From: Candidatus Magasanikiibacteriota bacterium
GTDB lineage: Bacteria; Patescibacteriota; Patescibacteriia; Magasanikbacterales; UBA922
Length of the DNA: 6,700 nt
Direction of reading: 5' to 3'
Assembly (NCBI GenBank): GCA_003518365.1
Contig: DOYU01000012.1
Location: forward strand, 80,549 to 87,248
Below, piece after piece: positions 1 to 5,989 of the stretch. The stretch's first letter is position 1; every line of letters starts with the position of its first letter. A program made the translations under genes and the position numbers. The notes under the pieces were generated by a model. The model was given only the letters and a program-made list of their open reading frames with translations. It was not told where the DNA came from and made no database searches.

Positions 1-37
1 CTACCCATGTCAAAATTGTTTTCATAGGTAGAAACTA

Positions 38-66
38 TTGCCAAAGTCATTTTTATATGCTAGTCT
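38..66 (+). promoter_or_regulatory. Candidate promoter for efp
   Basis: A TTGCCA box (38-43) is followed after 17 nt by TAGTCT (61-66), which is preceded by TGC and so resembles an extended -10. The -10 itself matches the consensus at only 3 of 6 positions. TCTAAT at 64-69 is a better -10 match but lies 20 nt from the -35. It is placed suitably upstream of the EF-P start. This is a weak call by eye. Confidence 0.3.
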
Positions 67-103
67 AATGAACGTAATAAAAATGTGTTAATTGTTTATT
101 GAT

Positions 104-670
104 ATGGGAAGTACAGATGATATCAAAAAGGGACTTGTCATTAGAAAGGATGGCAATCTTTACGTGGTAAGTGACTTTAACTTTGTCAGTCCAGGAAAAG
201 GAGCTGCATTTTACAAAACAAAAATGAAAGATATTCTTGCAGGAAAAACAATTGAAGTCACCTACAAAAGTGGAGAAGGCATTGACACCGTAGACGTCTA
301 CAGACAAACATTGCAATTCCTCTATGGAGGTGTCGACAGACATTCTTTCATGAATAAAGATACATATGAAACTCTCGATGTCGATGCCGATATTGTTGGA
401 GATGCTGCGAAATATCTGAAAGAAGGACTCGATGTAGTTGCGGCAATGCACGATGGAAACATTGTGGCAATTGAATTACCAAAGAAAATTCAATACACAG
501 TAAAAAATGCTCCCCCAGCAGTAAAGGGTGATTCTGCAAGTGGCAACGTCACCAAAGACATTGTTCTCGACAATGACCTCGAAGTAAAAGCTCCGATTTT
601 TATCAAAGAAGGCGATGAAATTCTCGTGAATACAGAAACAGGAGACTACGGCGGACGAGTGAATGAGTAA
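104..670 (+). CDS. efp: Elongation factor P
   Basis: EF-P binds the ribosome between the P and E sites and relieves stalling on polyproline stretches. The 188-aa product has the family's usual length (about 185-190 aa) and opens with the typical GSTDDIKKGLV segment. The N-terminal KOW-like domain (about 1-64) carries the loop SPGKGAAF, with Lys32 at the tip position that other bacteria modify post-translationally. Two OB-fold domains follow (about 65-126 and 127-188), with YETLDVD and the family-typical end ETGDYGGRV. ATG 104 was chosen because it matches EF-P N-termini; the only in-frame extension is TTG at 92, directly after a TAA. No Shine-Dalgarno is visible. No EF-P modification gene is present in this window, so whether and how Lys32 is modified cannot be told. 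Recognition is by sequence pattern and is very secure. Confidence 0.96.
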   Translation: MGSTDDIKKGLVIRKDGNLYVVSDFNFVSPGKGAAFYKTKMKDILAGKTIEVTYKSGEGIDTVDVYRQTLQFLYGGVDRHSFMNKDTYETLDVDADIVGDAAKYLKEGLDVVAAMHDGNIVAIELPKKIQYTVKNAPPAVKGDSASGNVTKDIVLDNDLEVKAPIFIKEGDEILVNTETGDYGGRVNE

Positions 671-682
671 ACACAAACAATA

Positions 683-714
683 AAAAAATGCTGGTTCATG
701 AACCAGCATTTTTT
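683..714. terminator. Bidirectional intrinsic terminator between efp and tkt
   Basis: A perfect 32-bp palindrome, centred between 698 and 699, consists of an A6 run, ATGCTGGTT, a CATG centre, then AACCAGCAT and a T run to 714. Either strand therefore gives a GC-containing stem followed by a U tract. It begins 13 nt after the EF-P stop and 14 nt after the transketolase stop on the opposite strand. It can thus serve both convergent genes. Confidence 0.9.
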
Positions 715-727
715 ATATACTCTGTTT

Positions 728-2674
728 TTATTTGATCATTTTCCGTACGGATATTTCAATCGCCCCTCTATCAATTCCCGCAGCAGCATACAACTCATCC
801 CACGTTCCAGAAAGCTGATATTCCCGTACGCCCAAATTCACACACGCATCAAGCACAATCTTTTTTTCTTGCAGCGCTGCGGCGAGCTGACTCGCAAGTC
901 CGGAATGCGTATTGTGATCTTCCACAGTCACAAGTTTTTTTGTTTTTTTGATTGAACGAAACAACGGCGCATCAAATTGTTTTATAGAACTCACGATGAC
1001 AACTTCCGCACTCACTCCTTTTTCTTTCAGCACTTTCCAAGCGGCAAGTGCTTCTGCGACCGTGCCTCCCATAGCAGCGATCGTGACATCTTTTCCTGTT
1101 CGAAGGACATCACAACGCCCATAATAATACTCGTAGTCTGCATCGAACAAGACTGAACCATTTTGTTTCGTAAGTACAGGTACTTTATGGCGTCCCATGC
1201 GCACATAAAAATTTCCATAGTGTGACGCGACAAATCGAATCATACGATCACACTGATTTGGATCAGCAGGTTCGAGCGTCATGGTATTGAACAAGCCAAG
1301 CATCGAACCACTGTCATCAATAGCCTGATGCGTTGGGCCATCCTCTCCAACAGAAAGGCCACAATGCGTTGCGACCATCTTTACATTTGTCATGTTGATA
1401 TCGTTCACGCGCGCCTGATCTTTTGCACGGCTGGTCATAAAGGCACCAAAGGTCGAACAAAACGGAACAAAACCAGACAAACTCATTCCCCCACTCATAC
1501 TCACCATCTGTTGCTCGGCAACACCGACTTCTATATGACGTTCTGAAAATGTTTTTTGGACACCATCAGTTTTTACGGATCCAGCCAAATCTGCAGTAAG
1601 AGCCACAATGTTTTTATTCAACGTTGCGAGATCCAGCAGGGCGTTGCCATACGCGCTTCGGCAATCAGTCATTTCTCCCGCAGTGTATACTCGCGGTTTC
1701 CCTGTTTTTATTTTGGTAGCCGAAAGTAATTCTGAAAAAACTGGTTTCTTTGGTTTCCAAGAAACATATTTTTTAAGAAAATCTCCAATCTCTGATCTCT
1801 TCTCCTCTGACAAAGCAATTTGCTCATTCAACACGCCATCAATCTGCTCTTGCGTCGCTGCCTTCCCGTGCCACGTCGCTTCTTTTGCACGCCCTGTTTT
1901 CTCCATAAAATCTACTCCCTTTCCCATCACAGTCTTTCCGAGAATAAAGACAGGTTTTCCTTTTACATCATATGCTTCCTTGAGCGCCTTCCACATCGCT
2001 GTGTAATCATGGCCATCGACTTCTATCACATGCCAGCCTGCGGCTGTGAAATGTGCTTTTGGATCATATGGCATGACTTCCGTGAGACTGTCGCTGAGCT
2101 GCACTTCATTGTAATCCATGAACACGATAAAATTCTCGAGCTTATATTTTGCTGCCACATGCATCATCTCATACACTTGTCCTTCTTCTGATTCTCCGTC
2201 TCCGACGAGCGCAAATACTTTACTCCCTTTTTTTGTAGAAGAAGTGGTATCTTTCAATTTTTCTGCCAAAGCAAATCCACTCGCAGCAGAAACTCCAGCA
2301 CCGAGTGGACCAGTCCCATACCACACACCAGGAACGTGCCTTGTCACATGTCCTTCATATGGCATTCCACTTTTTCGAAATCCTTCTACAACTTCTTTTT
2401 TCTGGATATATCCCATTTCTGCTAAAACAGCATACACGGCTGGAGAAATATGTCCGTTTGAGACAATCACCGTTTCACCTGTTTGAGAAATAATAAATGC
2501 ATACAAGAGCGACAAATAATCAATGCAAGAAAGCGACCCCCCAGGATGCCCGCTCGCAGCGTTTGTGGTCATTTCAAGGATAGACCGACGACAAGAGGTC
2601 GAAAATGTATTCAAAAAAGCAATGTGTTCTGCTGACAGCGACGATCCTAGCTTTGGAAGTGACTTCATACTCAT
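728..2674 (-). CDS. tkt: Transketolase, full length
   Basis: Transketolase is a ThDP- and divalent-metal-dependent enzyme that moves two-carbon ketol units between sugar phosphates in the non-oxidative pentose-phosphate pathway. The 648-aa product holds both halves in one chain, close to the usual length (about 620-670 aa). N-terminal ThDP half: SGHPGG with His43, GTGPLGAG (121-127), GDGESEEGQ (158-166) and Asn189 closing the GDG...N metal/diphosphate motif, then WHGK (268-271). C-terminal pyrimidine-binding half: VGVAEQQM with the putative catalytic Glu387, then GEDGPTHQ (443-450). The C-terminal domain runs from about 520 to the end. ATG 2674 is the furthest start, since an in-frame TAA lies two codons upstream; ATG 2668 is an alternative. 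The nearest SD-like AAGGA is about 17 nt away, too far to be convincing. Upstream comes the divergent small-gene islet; downstream is a strong terminator. It may once have been contiguous with transaldolase (inference). Confidence 0.95.
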   Translation of the reverse strand: MSMKSLPKLGSSLSAEHIAFLNTFSTSCRRSILEMTTNAASGHPGGSLSCIDYLSLLYAFIISQTGETVIVSNGHISPAVYAVLAEMGYIQKKEVVEGFRKSGMPYEGHVTRHVPGVWYGTGPLGAGVSAASGFALAEKLKDTTSSTKKGSKVFALVGDGESEEGQVYEMMHVAAKYKLENFIVFMDYNEVQLSDSLTEVMPYDPKAHFTAAGWHVIEVDGHDYTAMWKALKEAYDVKGKPVFILGKTVMGKGVDFMEKTGRAKEATWHGKAATQEQIDGVLNEQIALSEEKRSEIGDFLKKYVSWKPKKPVFSELLSATKIKTGKPRVYTAGEMTDCRSAYGNALLDLATLNKNIVALTADLAGSVKTDGVQKTFSERHIEVGVAEQQMVSMSGGMSLSGFVPFCSTFGAFMTSRAKDQARVNDINMTNVKMVATHCGLSVGEDGPTHQAIDDSGSMLGLFNTMTLEPADPNQCDRMIRFVASHYGNFYVRMGRHKVPVLTKQNGSVLFDADYEYYYGRCDVLRTGKDVTIAAMGGTVAEALAAWKVLKEKGVSAEVVIVSSIKQFDAPLFRSIKKTKKLVTVEDHNTHSGLASQLAAALQEKKIVLDACVNLGVREYQLSGTWDELYAAAGIDRGAIEISVRKMIK

Positions 2675-2719
2675 ATATTAAATCTGTGTAATCCTTTTGA
2701 ATCAGCTTAATCAATGAGT

Positions 2720-2748
2720 ATTGTAGCACTCTTCTGGCTTGACTAAAA
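2720..2748 (-). promoter_or_regulatory. Candidate extended -10 promoter for tkt
   Basis: Read on the - strand, TGC precedes TACAAT (2725-2720), a 5 of 6 match to TATAAT with the TGn extension. The hexamer 17 nt further upstream (TTTTAG, 2748-2743) is a poor -35, which is tolerable for an extended -10 promoter. The transketolase start is about 45 nt downstream. The site overlaps the putative + strand -35 of the small-gene islet, so the two may be divergent promoters. Confidence 0.45.
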
Positions 2749-2767
2749 GATAGGAGGTTGGTAGTTT
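2739..2767 (+). promoter_or_regulatory. Possible promoter for the small-gene islet
   Basis: TTGACT (2739-2744) is a 5 of 6 match to the -35 consensus. At a 17-nt spacing the -10 would be TAGTTT (2762-2767), a 3 of 6 match. It lies shortly upstream of the first islet gene and its ribosome binding site. The weak -10 keeps this tentative. Confidence 0.28.
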
Positions 2768-2776
2768 TATTTTGGC

Positions 2777-2784
2777 AAAGGAGG
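2777..2784 (+). promoter_or_regulatory. Strong Shine-Dalgarno for first islet gene
   Basis: AAAGGAGG lies 6 nt before ATG 2791 and is fully complementary to the canonical 16S anti-SD core. It fixes the start at 2791 rather than at the earlier in-frame TTG 2758. It contrasts with the SD-less starts of the surrounding housekeeping genes. A second AGGAGG at 2752-2757 abuts TTG 2758 with no spacer and is unlikely to function. Confidence 0.75.
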
Positions 2785-2790
2785 ATCTAC

Positions 2791-3039
2791 ATGCGCGTAG
2801 ATGTATATTTTTACCTTTCCCAAAGCGGAGAGTACGGATGCAAAATCGTCCTCCCCTCAGGGAAAGTAGGGAGATCGCATCCAAACGTGGAAGAAGGAGA
2901 AATGCGCAATCACACCCACCACGATTTTCACGACTCGAAGGTTGTGCTCGCGCTCAGGTTTGCGAGTGAAGACGCTCGTAACAGCATCGCAAAGCACGAG
3001 CTGATTCCTTTCATGGCAGCAGTCGAGATGATGAGCTAA
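2791..3039 (+). CDS. Small hypothetical protein, islet gene 1
   Basis: This 82-aa protein is not recognised. It begins MRVDVYFYLSQSGEYGCKIVLP, which reads as two beta-strands. A polar, His-rich stretch follows (NHTHHDFHDSKV), then a hydrophobic strand VVLALRF and a helical C-terminus ending AAVEMMS. There is no signal peptide and no membrane segment. Evidence that it is real: an ideal SD at the right spacing, a position at the head of a + strand run of similar small genes, and a terminator after the run. GC content (about 50% in a sampled line) exceeds that of the flanking tkt and tal genes. The histidine cluster could bind metal, but nothing else supports that. The next gene starts 20 nt after its stop. 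Confidence 0.65.
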   Translation: MRVDVYFYLSQSGEYGCKIVLPSGKVGRSHPNVEEGEMRNHTHHDFHDSKVVLALRFASEDARNSIAKHELIPFMAAVEMMS

Positions 3040-3058
3040 CCCAAGACCAGGAAAACCG

Positions 3059-3310
3059 ATGCACCACCAACCACTGCCCCAGAACGACACGAAGACCAAC
3101 CCAGGGTTCAGCTGGCACATCGAGCCGAGTGATCTACTCGACGTCGACAACGTCATCGAGCTGGCCATCATCTTCGGCGCAAGCAAGGTGATCTCGGGTA
3201 AGAGGAAGTACTGGCTCAGCATCGACAGTGCACATGTCCGCGCCTACACCGAGGAGGAGCTGCACCAGCTCGCCGCGTGGGTCAGCCCGATGCTGTCCGC
3301 TGCGGCGTAA
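3059..3310 (+). CDS. Small hypothetical protein, islet gene 2
   Basis: An 83-aa protein without recognisable family. The N-terminal 20 residues are polar and probably disordered (HHQPLPQNDTKTNPG). A folded-looking part follows: DLLDVDNVIELAIIFGASKVI reads as a helix, KYWLSIDS and HVRAY as strands, and TEEELHQLAAWVSPML as an amphipathic C-terminal helix. A modest SD (AGGA, 3049-3052) sits 6 nt before ATG 3059. GC is very high for this window (about 60% and 72% in two sampled 60-nt lines, against 40% in a sampled tal line). It lies 20 nt after islet gene 1 and 26 nt before islet gene 3, consistent with one transcript. The strand-then-xEELxxL ending resembles that of islet gene 3, but this is only a visual impression. 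Confidence 0.62.
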   Translation: MHHQPLPQNDTKTNPGFSWHIEPSDLLDVDNVIELAIIFGASKVISGKRKYWLSIDSAHVRAYTEEELHQLAAWVSPMLSAAA

Positions 3311-3327
3311 TCAGACCACAGTTTATT

Positions 3328-3332
3328 GGAGG
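3328..3332 (+). promoter_or_regulatory. Shine-Dalgarno for third islet gene
   Basis: GGAGG lies 4 nt before ATG 3337. It selects this start over the in-frame GTG at 3277, which would overlap islet gene 2 by 34 nt and add 20 unconvincing residues. Confidence 0.65.
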
Positions 3333-3336
3333 AAGC

Positions 3337-3603
3337 ATGTACATTACTGCACCACCCCGGCCACTTCCGGCTGAATGTTCGCACTTCGCACTCTTCATCA
3401 CGGCGACAGACACTGACATCGACAAGATCCTCACCACTGCACGAACTGGCAGAGCGGTGAAGCCCCACAGCGACTATGGGACAGAGGTCTTCAGTGTCGT
3501 ATTCGTCGACGATGGTGACAACCGGGTGATGACGCTCAGCGAAGAACAACTTCGCGACGAACTGATTCGCAGGGGAGGAGGCATCAGCCTCACGCACGGG
3601 TGA
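3337..3603 (+). CDS. Small hypothetical protein, islet gene 3
   Basis: An 88-aa protein of unknown family. After MYITAPPRPLPAE comes a strand (HFALFITAT), an aspartate-rich helix start (DTDIDKILTTARTG), a strand pair around EVFSVVFVDDGDNRVMTL, and a helix SEEQLRDELIRRGG. The short tail ends in SLTHG. The D/E content and alternating strand-helix pattern suggest a small soluble alpha/beta protein; no catalytic motif is evident. The start is set by a GGAGG 4 nt upstream. GC is about 60% in a sampled line, again above the neighbouring metabolic genes. A GAGGC/GCCTC stem (3578-3591) lies in its final codons. It ends with TGA 13 nt before the islet's terminator hairpin. Function unknown. Confidence 0.62.
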   Translation: MYITAPPRPLPAECSHFALFITATDTDIDKILTTARTGRAVKPHSDYGTEVFSVVFVDDGDNRVMTLSEEQLRDELIRRGGGISLTHG

Positions 3604-3615
3604 CTACACCACAAC

Positions 3616-3669
3616 ATCGCCCCAACACGCAGCAACACGCAGCGGGTCGGGGCGATTCAATTCATTTTT
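3616..3669 (+). terminator. Terminator-like hairpin at islet end
   Basis: ATCGCCCC (3616-3623) pairs perfectly with GGGGCGAT (3649-3656) across a 25-nt loop. It is followed by TCAATTCATTTTT, a broken U-rich tract. Position right after the last islet gene supports termination of the + strand transcript. The long loop and interrupted U tract make it weaker than the other terminators here. Confidence 0.6.
3623..3642. repeat. Tandem 10-bp repeat in terminator loop
   Basis: CAACACGCAG occurs twice in perfect tandem (3623-3632 and 3633-3642), almost entirely within the loop of the islet's terminator hairpin. Two copies could be slippage; no further copies are visible nearby. Confidence 0.7.
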
Positions 3670-3675
3670 CAATCA

Positions 3676-3705
3676 AAAAAAGAACGCTACCAAACGTCCT
3701 TTTTT
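3676..3705 (-). terminator. Intrinsic terminator of transaldolase operon
   Basis: On the - strand, AAAAAAGGACG, an 8-nt loop and CGTTCTTTTTT form an 11-bp stem that includes one G-U pair and ends in a T run. On the + strand the same position is an A-C mismatch, so the site is better folded as a - strand terminator. It begins 31 nt downstream of the transaldolase stop. It faces the islet terminator, leaving only a few bases between the two. Confidence 0.75.
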
Positions 3706-3736
3706 ATTTTCCTAATTACCGTTTACGATTTACCAG

Positions 3737-4612
3737 TTACGCTTTTCCAACTTCAAACAATGCTTTCCAATCCGCAACAAATTTCTCCAATCCTTTATCT
3801 GTCAAATCATGTTGAATATTGTATGAAGAGACATCATCAGTGAGTGATAATTCTTCGTATACAATTTGCGACAAATATTCTCGTGTATATGTATAGTCTG
3901 TAGGGACATTCATTCCATTCTCTTTCCATGCAGAAAGAATTTTTGCAGGTGCGGTAATAATATCACTACCAAGTGCGATCGCAGCGAGGAAATGTTCCAT
4001 GCTTCGCACACTGGCGGTCAAGACTTCTACATGCCCGTCACCTTTTTCTTTGTACATCTTCAAAACATTTTCAATCAGATCCATGCCACTTTGTCCGATG
4101 TCATCAAGCCTTCCTATAAATGGGGAAAGAAATACTTGTCCTTTTTTTGCGCCAATCGTTGCTACATAGACAGCAGCAGCTTGTGCTTGTGAAAAAACAA
4201 GTGTCATGTTGACATTATATCCTTCATCCACTAATACTCGAGCAGCTTTCAATCCTTCTGCCGTTGTTGGCAGTTTTATATGCACGCCAGAAATCCACGT
4301 TGCCATTTGTTTTCCTTGTGCTATCATCACATCTGCTTTTGTCTCTGCATCAGCATACACTTCTACAGAAATAGATCCTTCTTGCATGATCTCTCGGATG
4401 TCTGTCACGGTTGTTTTGTAATATTCAAAGACTTCTTCCTGTGTAAATGGATTGCCACTTGCAAGACGTTCTTGTGCCACAGGACTTTTTGCAATCAACG
4501 ATGGATTTGTTGTCTGTCCATCAAGAAATCCAAGCTTCTCTATCATTGCTTTTGTTTCCAGTGGATCACCACTGTCGAGAAAGATTTGTGTGTGGAGGTT
4601 GGTTGGTTTCAT
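3737..4612 (-). CDS. tal: Transaldolase
   Basis: Transaldolase transfers a dihydroxyacetone unit from sedoheptulose-7-phosphate to glyceraldehyde-3-phosphate through a lysine Schiff base, complementing transketolase. The 291-aa product shows the TAL/FSA TIM-barrel signatures in order: DGQTTNPSL (31-39), SVEVYAD (82-88), HIKLPTTAEGLKA with the putative Schiff-base Lys113, NMTLVFSQAQA (135-145), SPFIGRLDD (163-171) and ASVRSMEH (200-207). The C-terminal KGLEKFVADWKALF (273-286) resembles the final helix of TalB-type enzymes. At 291 aa it lies between TalB (about 316) and the short TalC/fructose-6-phosphate aldolase group (about 220). The extra C-terminal part argues against plain FSA, but biochemistry would be needed to exclude it. 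No SD: eight T's precede the ATG. The aldehyde dehydrogenase stop is 10 nt upstream, so the two are probably co-transcribed. Confidence 0.93.
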   Translation of the reverse strand: MKPTNLHTQIFLDSGDPLETKAMIEKLGFLDGQTTNPSLIAKSPVAQERLASGNPFTQEEVFEYYKTTVTDIREIMQEGSISVEVYADAETKADVMIAQGKQMATWISGVHIKLPTTAEGLKAARVLVDEGYNVNMTLVFSQAQAAAVYVATIGAKKGQVFLSPFIGRLDDIGQSGMDLIENVLKMYKEKGDGHVEVLTASVRSMEHFLAAIALGSDIITAPAKILSAWKENGMNVPTDYTYTREYLSQIVYEELSLTDDVSSYNIQHDLTDKGLEKFVADWKALFEVGKA

Positions 4613-4622
4613 AAAAAAAATA
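4613..4622 (-). promoter_or_regulatory. T8 leader joining ALDH stop to tal start
   Basis: On the - strand the whole gap is TAT followed by seven further T's directly before ATG 4612. There is no room for a Shine-Dalgarno other than within the dehydrogenase's last codons, and none is there. Initiation probably relies on the U-rich leader or on translational coupling (inference). Confidence 0.5.
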
Positions 4623-5987
4623 TTATTTAATCCAAACAGTTTTCATATTGGTAAACGCTCGAATACCTGCAAATCCCAATTCTCTTCCCACACCAGATCG
4701 CTTGATACCACCAGTGGGTAAACGCGGATCTGTTTTCACAAATCCATTTACAAAGACCATGCCCGATTCTATTCGCGGAATAATTTCTTTCGCAAGTTTC
4801 ATATTGTTTGTAAACAAACTCGCACCAAGACCAAACGAAGAATCATTGGCGAGTTCGATCGCTTCGTCGACAGTGTCAAATGTCATCACCGTTGCAACAG
4901 GCCCAAATGTTTCTTCTCTCCACGCAGGCATATCAGGCGTGACGTGTGTGAGAATCGTGGGTGTGTAAAAAAATCCATCACGCTCAAGTTGCTTTCCACC
5001 AGTCAACACAGTTGCTCCAATATCGACAGATTCTTTTACTTGTCGCGCAATATCTCGAAGTCCAGATTCACTCGACATCGGCCCCATCTGCGTTGTTTCA
5101 TCCATCGGATTTCCAACGGTGTAACCTTCAAAAATATCTTTCAGTTTGCTTGTAAATTCTTCTGCTCGGGATGAATGCACAAGAAAGCGTTTTGCTGAAA
5201 TACACACTTGCCCACCGTTCAAAAGACGTGAAATTTTTGCTTGCTCACACGTAAGCTGAATATCCGCGTCTTCAAGGATAATAAAAGGATCACTTCCACC
5301 CAGCTCCATCACCACAGGCTTGATCTCCTTCCCTGCAATGCCCGCCACAATAGACCCAGCTTTTTCACTGCCCGTCAGTGACACCCCTTTTACTCGTCTG
5401 TCACGGAGAATGGTTTCAACGTCTGAAGAGCCAACAAGCAACGTCTGAAACACGCCTTCAGGAAATCCCGCATTGCGAAATACTTGTTCACACGCAAGTG
5501 CAGACTGAGGCACATTGGAAGCATGTTTCAACACAACAGTATTGCCTGCCATGATGACTGGCGCAGCCATACGAAACACCTGCCAAAAGGGAAAATTCCA
5601 CGGCATAACAAGGAGAATCACTCCGAGCGGATCATACTGCACATAGCTTTCACTTGCTTCTGTCTGAATTGGTTCTCGCCTCAAATATGCTTCACCATTG
5701 TCTGCATAATGCTCACAATTCCACGCACATTTTTCTACCTCACTCGTCGCTTGCGCGATGGGCTTTCCCATTTCTGTGGTAATAATTTCTCCATACGCAC
5801 GTGCATTGGTTTTCATTTCTTCTGCAGCGGCGTGCAACAAACGAGCACGTTCAGAGAATGATGTGTTCTTCCACATGTGAAATGTTTCCTCTGCTTTGGC
5901 AAGCTTTGTTTCTAACATCTCTTTTGATATTGCATCAAAAGTTTTTTCTACCTTGCCCGTTGTCGGATTCAATGATTGTATCGCCAT
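4623..5987 (-). CDS. gabD: Succinate-semialdehyde dehydrogenase-type aldehyde dehydrogenase
   Basis: An NAD(P)-dependent aldehyde dehydrogenase, complete at 454 aa. That length and the NPTTGKVEKTF opening fit the short SSADH group (GabD1/YneI/Sad-like) rather than the longer E. coli GabD type (about 480 aa). Visible motifs: PWNFPFWQ with Asn131, VLKHAS with Lys154, the cofactor-binding LTGSEKAG (204-211), MELGGSDPF with general base Glu228, NGGQVCISAKR with catalytic Cys262, and EETFGPV (358-364). All catalytic residues are present, so it should be active in oxidising an aldehyde to the acid. No GABA aminotransferase or 2-oxoglutarate decarboxylase is in the window, so succinate semialdehyde as substrate is inference from family resemblance. 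ATG 5987 matches the family N-terminus; no SD is seen. It heads a probable two-gene operon with tal, behind an elaborate upstream region. Confidence 0.9.
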   Translation of the reverse strand: MAIQSLNPTTGKVEKTFDAISKEMLETKLAKAEETFHMWKNTSFSERARLLHAAAEEMKTNARAYGEIITTEMGKPIAQATSEVEKCAWNCEHYADNGEAYLRREPIQTEASESYVQYDPLGVILLVMPWNFPFWQVFRMAAPVIMAGNTVVLKHASNVPQSALACEQVFRNAGFPEGVFQTLLVGSSDVETILRDRRVKGVSLTGSEKAGSIVAGIAGKEIKPVVMELGGSDPFIILEDADIQLTCEQAKISRLLNGGQVCISAKRFLVHSSRAEEFTSKLKDIFEGYTVGNPMDETTQMGPMSSESGLRDIARQVKESVDIGATVLTGGKQLERDGFFYTPTILTHVTPDMPAWREETFGPVATVMTFDTVDEAIELANDSSFGLGASLFTNNMKLAKEIIPRIESGMVFVNGFVKTDPRLPTGGIKRSGVGRELGFAGIRAFTNMKTVWIK

Positions 5988-5989
5988 AA

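Noticed and set aside
92..103. TTG start 12 nt upstream for EF-P
   Set aside because: It immediately follows a TAA, has no SD, and adds four residues not typical of EF-P; ATG 104 gives the expected N-terminus.
2758..2790. N-terminal extension of islet gene 1 from TTG 2758
   Set aside because: The AAAGGAGG at 2777-2784 sits 6 nt before ATG 2791, which would be buried inside an extended gene.
2857..3222. 121-aa open frame on the - strand opposite the islet genes
   Set aside because: No SD, a Cys/Ser/Trp-rich composition typical of an antisense shadow, and it conflicts with well-supported + strand starts.
3277..3336. N-terminal extension of islet gene 3 from GTG 3277
   Set aside because: It would overlap islet gene 2 by 34 nt in another frame and bypass a well-placed GGAGG before ATG 3337.
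3604..3670. Integron attC site after the small genes
   Set aside because: No GTTRRRY core or matching inverse core is visible; the structure is better explained as a terminator hairpin.
2765..3710. TTTTATTTT at 2765-2773 and 3702-3710 as insertion-flanking direct repeats of the islet
   Set aside because: Low-complexity 9-mer in AT-rich intergenic DNA, part of a terminator T tract on the right side; likely chance.
3600..3815. 71-aa ORF starting with GTG overlapping the stop of islet gene 3
   Set aside because: The GTGA overlap is tempting, but the frame runs through both terminators and antisense into the end of transaldolase, with low-complexity, unconvincing sequence.
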